The position numbers and the translations under genes were made by a program. From the NCBI GenBank assembly GCA_007570785.1, contig ML664161.1, positions 41,924,472 to 41,988,471 on the forward strand: DNA of 64,000 nucleotides, read 5' to 3'. This DNA comes from Antilocapra americana (Eukaryota > Chordata > Mammalia > Artiodactyla > Antilocapridae). The notes beneath the pieces were generated by a model. It was not told the origin of the DNA. It worked only from the letters and a program-made list of their open reading frames with translations, and searched no databases. Of this stretch, positions 58,943 to 64,000 are shown one piece after another (the first letter of the stretch is position 1; each line of letters opens with the position of its first letter).

Positions 58943-61173
58943 AGAGCAAAAAGGGTAAGATGTGTGAAGACAGTACGCAAACTCCCTTTGGTTACTAGGC
59001 ACTTTCTCTTTACATAACTAGACAGTGAATAGGGCATCTAGTTTGGATAAATGCGCTAAGGATGGACTTATGATAAGAACGTGTGTCAGTTAGGACTGTG
59101 GTTCCTCCCACTGCTTTTGGACTAAAATGAAGCTGCAGAGCATGGAAGCACCTGAGAGACATAAGCTGGAAGCACGCGGTAGCTACTGCTTTATGGGGCT
59201 AATTTTGACTAAAGAGAAACAATATAGGAAGGATCCAGCAGATGATGCTCTCTCTCTTCTTCCCCACAACAGACTTCTCTGAATTGATTTGGCCCGGCTT
59301 ACCTTCTCTAGAATATATCCCATCCCGCACAACTAAGCAGTAGGCTGTTTTCTTAAGAAGTGTGGCTAGCCGGGTGGCACGCCATGTTGAGTGATGGTCC
59401 TGTCCTCACTTACAACTCTTATCCTGGAAGTGTCACACCTAAGATCTGTACCAAGTGTCCCCACACCTCTACACACACTTTTTGGACCAAGAAACACTTG
59501 ATCAAAGGTCATTTCTCTAACGCTCAACCGCTGCCTGTGGTGGTCAAAAAGAAGAGCTGAGTCAGGTTCCTTTCCTGGGAATTTGGGTTTGGGCAATTCA
59601 AGTGAATGGTATTTATCATCCGTGGATGCTGAATTATTGATTCTGAGGGCTAGAGCAGCTGCTTTGGGCTATGGTGGTAAAGCCTCTCTAATGAGAAGAA
59701 AACAGCAGATACAAAATGGTGGAGATGACAAGGTAAGCCCAGAGAAAGAAACAGGTCAATCAGCTGCCTTTGTTTCTTTGCAGTTTCCGGATACATTTCC
59801 CTGAAAACCCAGCTGCCCTTTACTTCTCATATTTAAATTGTGGGAGCCCTTTCTGTATCCCTATATTCTTTTCTTATGCTAATGATGTGTGTCTCTGTTC
59901 CCTCCAACTAACCATGTCCCTGACTATAGCATGATAGCTGCCCAGTAGCCCTCATGAGCTTAGCTGAGAGAGCAGGTAAAGCCTGATTGTTTGCAGTGCT
60001 TCCATTTCTCCCGATACTGTAAAACTCTGCCTCTGGATTAAATTAAGCCAGCAGAACTGCTAACTTGATGGATTTTTTATAACAAACCCCTTTCCAAGAC
60101 TTCTAGAATAGCTTTTTTCAAAATGTATCCAGTTTGATACTATGAATATTTTCTTTTTCTGAGGGATTTTTTTTTTTTAAGAAGCAGCCCTACAATATGT
60201 ATTGCCTCAAACATAAGAATGTTGTTGAAGAATTTGTTCCTGATAATGTGGCATGTTTTCATAAAAATCCTCAAGAGAAATGGTTTTAGAGTCTAAGAAA
60301 TAAGTCTATTCCTCCCTGAGACAAACTTGTTTCCTAAGCCCTTATAATCTTAGAATTTATATAAATGGATGCTAGAAAGCTTAGAATGGAAATCTGGTTT
60401 TGCATTGGTTTCATTTCTGATTCTAATTTATGTCCTGACCTGATGTTTTCTTTCTCATTTGTTTCTAATTTACGTTATCTTGATATATGGCATGTACCCT
60501 TGAAGCCATCTTAAATCCTTCCTGGAGTAATGTGATGTAAAACAAAATATCCCTGATACTGATAACCCAGAAAGCAAAAACTGTGATGATATTTGTGATA
60601 ATATACTTGAAAGAATTAGAATAGTTATATGCACACGGACTATTAGCTAGTTTTTAAAAAAGGCAAGTGATGTCAGGTAACAAGTCCAGCAAATTGGCGA
60701 GGTTTCAAAATTGCTGTATATGTCTACACCAGGGAGCCATCAAAGGCACCACCCAGTACACAGAGAGTCATTACAGAATAAGCTCACGGAGAACATCAAG
60801 AACCAAGTGACAATCCATCATAGTTTGTCTCTCATTGATCTGGAATTTTAAGATCAGTCTGGGGCACTCTTATAAAGCATAACAGCATTCAGTAATGAAA
60901 AGGAGGCAATGTAAAATTATTTTTATCAATATAGCCCGGCTAGAAAGCCACATTTGCTAATAGAATTGAGTGGATTTAGGAAATCCTATTAACTGCTGAT
61001 CTGAGTACCCCTTTCTTTATCTTCCCCAGTGCCTAAGGTGGTCTTTCTGGTGGGTCTCTAAATTCACAGCAGAACCAGTGCTTTTTACATTCCCTGCCAA
61101 TTTACTGACATTCTGCCCTGCTTTTCCAATTATCCTTTGTTGTATTTCTTCTCTTTTCTGTCTACCACTTTCA
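58943..61173. other. Intergenic, nothing recognised
   Basis: AT-rich sequence with a poly(T) run near 60167-60179. No gene, RNA or repeat was identified with support. Confidence 0.4.
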
Positions 61174-61206
<33 letters not shown>

Positions 61207-61224
61207 GTGTGTGTGCGCGTGCGC
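61174..61224. repeat. (TG)n microsatellite at a SINE 3' end
   Basis: About 25 TG/CG dinucleotides that merge directly into the 3' end of the antisense Bov-tA. It likely grew from the SINE tail. Confidence 0.9.
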
Positions 61225-61418
61225 AGTTATACCCGACTCTTTGTGACCCCCATGGACTGTAGCCTGCCAGGCTTCTCTGTCCATGGAATTCTCCAGGCCA
61301 GAATACTAGAGTGGGTTGCCATGTCCTCCTCCAGGGAATCTTCCCAACCCAGGGATCAAACCCAGGTCTCTCACATTGCAGGTAGATTCTTTACAAGCTG
61401 AGCCACCAGGGAAGCCCA
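61225..61418 (-). mobile_element. Bov-tA SINE, antisense
   Basis: 'cagttatacccgactctttgtgacccccatggactgtagcc' to 'gctgagccaccagggaagccc'. It is well preserved, so probably one of the younger copies. Confidence 0.9.
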
Positions 61419-62023
61419 TGGAAAGAATCAACATATTACCAATTCATGGAATCATAAAACTTCATGAGTGAGAGGTGCCTTAGAGATTGTCTGAGATCCT
61501 TTTACAGATAAAGATACAGATTTTAAAAAGTAGGACTTCTCCTCCTCACCCTCCTCATCACCAAAATTGCAATTTGTTGGAAACTGAAGAAAATGAAGTA
61601 CTTAGAAAATGGTCCAAATTCTTTAGCAGAGAATTCAAGGCATGGATGATCTATAATCTGATATCTTTTAAGTCTCATTTCTAGCTTTACCACATACAGC
61701 CTACACACTAGTCTTACTGACTTTAACATGTACATTCAGACTTCTAATTCTTTGCTGATTCTATCCCTTCAGCCAGGAACAGAGTTCTTATTCTCCCTCT
61801 TATTTCTGCTATGGAAATCTAGCTTCTGATTAAAATCAAATGCCTTCTTTTTTATTAATGCATTCCTAATTCCCCAATAAAATTACTCTGATTAGGGGAA
61901 ATATAGAATGGTAGTTATGAGCAGTCTCTTTGTAGAGAGGGAAAAATATATTTACATAGCCTTGAAGTATAGTTCCCAAGGTATCTATCAATTACAAAAG
62001 AAAAAAAACACAGTAGTTTTATG
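61419..62023. other. Intergenic, nothing recognised
   Basis: AT-rich spacer between the Bov-tA and the second BovB. Confidence 0.4.
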
Positions 62024-62324
62024 CTTCAATTCAGTTCAGCTGCTCAGTCGTGTCCGATTCTTTGCGACACCATGCACTGCAGCACGCCAGGTCTCCCTGT
62101 CCCCTTCTCCTCTCACCTTCAATCTTTCCCAGCATCAGGGTCTTTTCAAATGAGTCAGTTCTTCCCATCAGGTGGCCAAAGTACTGGAGTTTCAGCTTCA
62201 TCATCAGTCCTTACAATGAATATTCAGGACTGATTTCCTTTAGGATGCACTGGTTGGATCTCCTTGCAGTCCAAGGGACTCTCAAGAGTCTTCTCTAGCA
62301 CCACAGTTTAAAAGCATCAATTCT

Positions 62325-62937
62325 TCAGCACTCAGCTTTCTTTATAGTCCAACTCTCACATCCATATATAACTACTGGAAAAATCATAGCCTTAGCTAGA
62401 TGGACCTTTGTTGACAAAGTAATGTCTCTGTTTTTTAATATACTGTCCAGGTTGGTCATAACTTTTCCTCCAGGGAGTAAGCGTCTTTTAATTTCATGGC
62501 TGCAATCACCATCTGCAGTGATTTTGGAGCCCCCCAAAATAAAATCTGTCACTGTTACCACTGTTTCCCCATCTATTTGCCAAGAAGTTATGGGACCAGA
62601 TGCCATGACCTTAGTTTTCTGAATGTTGAGCTTTATGCCAACTTTTTCACTCTCCTTTTTCACTTTTATCAAGAAACTCTTTAGTTCTTCTTCACTTTCT
62701 GCCATAAGGGCGGTGTCATCTGCATATCTGAAGTTATTGATATTTCTCCCAGCAATCTTGATTCCAGGTTGGGCTTCATCCAACCCAGAATTTCTCATGA
62801 TATTCTCTGCATATAAGTTAAATAAGCAGGGTGACAATATACAGCCTTGACGTACTTCTTTTCCTATTTGGAACCAGTCTGTTGTTCCATGTCCAGTTCT
62901 AACTGTTGCTGCATACAGGTTTCTCAAGAGGCAGGTC
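62325..62937 (-). pseudogene. BovB reverse transcriptase, C-terminal part, long open frame
   Basis: About 200 codons are open on the minus strand. They contain 'TTDWFQIGKEVRQGCILSPC' (RT finger/palm), the catalytic Y-A-D-D at 62715-62726 and 'DGDCSHEIKRRLLPGGK', ending at a stop near 62325. The open frame continues into the inverted segment as meaningless sequence up to 63008. The native N-terminal part is inverted beside it, so no complete enzyme can be made. Confidence 0.85.
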
Positions 62938-63210
62938 ATGATATTCTTATTGGCAAATTCAGACTTAAATTGAAGAAAGTAGGGAAAACCACTAGACCAT
63001 TCAGGCATGACCTAAATCAAATCTCTAACGATTATACAGTGGAAATGAGAAATAGATTTAAGATCTGATGGAATGCCTGATGAACTATGGACGGAGGTTC
63101 ATGACATTGTACAGGAGACAGGGATCAAGACCATCCCCAAGAAAAAGAAATGCAAAAAGGCAAAATGGCTGTCTGAGGAGGACTTACAAATAGCTGTGAA
63201 ATGAAGAGAA

Positions 63211-63672
63211 GTGAAAAGCAGAGGAGAAAAGGAAAGATATACTCATTTGAATGCAGAGTTCCAAAGAATAGCAAGGGGAGTTAAGAAAACCTTCCTAGGT
63301 GATCAATGCAAAGAAATAGAGGAAAATAATAGAATGGGAAAGACTATAGATCTTTTCAAGAAAATTAGAGCTACCAAGGGAACATTTCATGCAAAGATGG
63401 GCTCAATAAAGGACAGAAATGGTATGGACCTAACAGAAGCAGAAGATATTAAGAAGAGGTGGCAAGAACACACAGAAGAACTGTACAAAAAAGATTTTCA
63501 CGACTCAGATAATCATGATGATGTGATCACTCACCGAGAGCCAGACATCCTGGAATGCAAAGTCAAGTGGGCAGTAGGAAGCATCACTAGGAACAAAGCT
63601 AGTGGAGGTGATGGAATTCCAGTTGAGCTATTTCAAATCCTAAAAGATGATTCTGTGAAAGTATTGTACTGA
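63211..63672 (+). pseudogene. BovB linker and RT start, inverted segment
   Basis: 153 open codons in the inverted part, K- and E-rich at first ('EKERYTHLNAEFQRIARG'), then 'KDFHDSDNHDDVITHREPDI' and 'ITRNKASGGDGIPVELFQIL', the start of the RT domain, ending at a stop at 63670-63672. It corresponds to 3190-3640 of the first copy, where the frame is more broken. It is cut off from its C-terminal half by the inversion at about 62937. Confidence 0.85.
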
Positions 63673-64000
63673 ATATGCCAGCAAATTTGGGAAACTCAAC
63701 AGTGGCCACAGGACTGAAAAAGGTCAGTTTTCATTCCAATCCCAAAGAAAGGCAATGCCAAAGAATGCTCAAACTACCGCACAATTGCACTCATCTCACA
63801 CGCTAGTAAAGTCATGCTCAAAATTCTCCAAGCCAGGCTTCAACAATACATGAACCATGAACTTCCAGACATTGAAGCTGGTTTTAGAAAAAGCAGAGGT
63901 ACCAGAGATCAAATTGCCAACATCCGCTGGATCACTGAAAAAGCAAGAGAGTTCCAGAAAAACATCTATTTATGCTTTATTGACTATGTCAAAGCCTTTG

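Larger units (their letters stand above)
62024..64000 (-). mobile_element. BovB LINE with 5' inversion (continues past the window)
   Basis: 62024 to about 62937 is BovB antisense, starting at its 3' end ('caattcagttcagctgctcagtcgtg'). At about 62937 orientation flips. From 'catgatattcttattggcaaattcagac' onward the sequence is BovB sense, collinear with 2905-3958 of the first copy, and it is still running at the window edge. The antisense part stops at the element position equal to about 4015 of the first copy. The sense part is heading towards that same position from upstream. This is the layout produced by twin priming. The copy is much less damaged than the one at 1205-5020. Confidence 0.88.

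Noticed and set aside
1..64000. CRISPR arrays, operons, prophage or other prokaryotic systems
   Set aside because: Sequence content, introns and SINE/LINE families are mammalian. No regularly spaced direct repeats were found.
1..64000. The constitutive LSAMP exon for the second half of Ig domain 3
   Set aside because: I looked for its expected peptide (N-Y-T-C-V-A-A-N-K type) on + and found no match, so it is upstream of the window.

Overview
The window is vertebrate, and specifically ruminant, genomic DNA. It is AT-rich and dominated by introns and intergenic sequence. It carries Bov-tA/BovA SINEs, tRNA-derived CHR-type SINEs, BovB (RTE-type) LINEs and ruminant L1 3' ends. This combination is typical of cattle, sheep, goat and deer. 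Species cannot be resolved further from the sequence alone.

The only protein-coding gene I can support is the 3' end of LSAMP (limbic system-associated membrane protein, a GPI-anchored IgLON cell-adhesion molecule of neurons) on the + strand. Three exons are visible. The first is a 36-nt cassette exon (7330-7365). The second is a 33-nt cassette exon (25124-25156). The third is the terminal coding exon (30960-31057), which encodes the GPI-attachment signal and stop. All three have AG/GT or AG boundaries, share the same phase, and can be joined in any combination without breaking frame. The Ig-domain exons must lie upstream of position 1. The terminal exon continues into a probable ~8-kb 3'UTR (about 31058-39075). 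That UTR contains no ruminant SINE or LINE and ends at a plausible AATAAA plus GU-rich site.

Layout: 1-7329 is intron, with a near full-length but inactivated BovB (about 1205-5020). 7330-7365 is cassette exon 1, followed by a tight YCAY (Nova-type) cluster. 7366-25123 is intron with several Bov-tA copies, MIRs, and two L2-like copies just before the next exon. 25124-25156 is cassette exon 2. 25157-30959 is the last intron. 30960-39075 is the terminal exon with its long UTR. 39076-64000 is gene-free downstream sequence. It holds a CHR SINE with a perfect target-site duplication, a homeodomain-site-rich candidate conserved element (~43.0-43.3 kb), a MaLR LTR and a 2.2-kb L1 fragment. It also holds a CpG-island-like block with an exact CTCF-type motif (~51.1-51.7 kb), more SINEs, and a second, younger BovB. 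That BovB (62024 to beyond 64000) is rearranged head to head, as expected from twin-priming inversion.

The most interesting biology is the pair of in-frame mini-exons, which would insert 11-23 residues of juxtamembrane stalk between the third Ig domain and the GPI anchor of LSAMP, together with splicing-regulatory motifs beside them. The gene identity and the insert are supported by splice sites, phase and peptide together. Family comparison is from memory and was not run.
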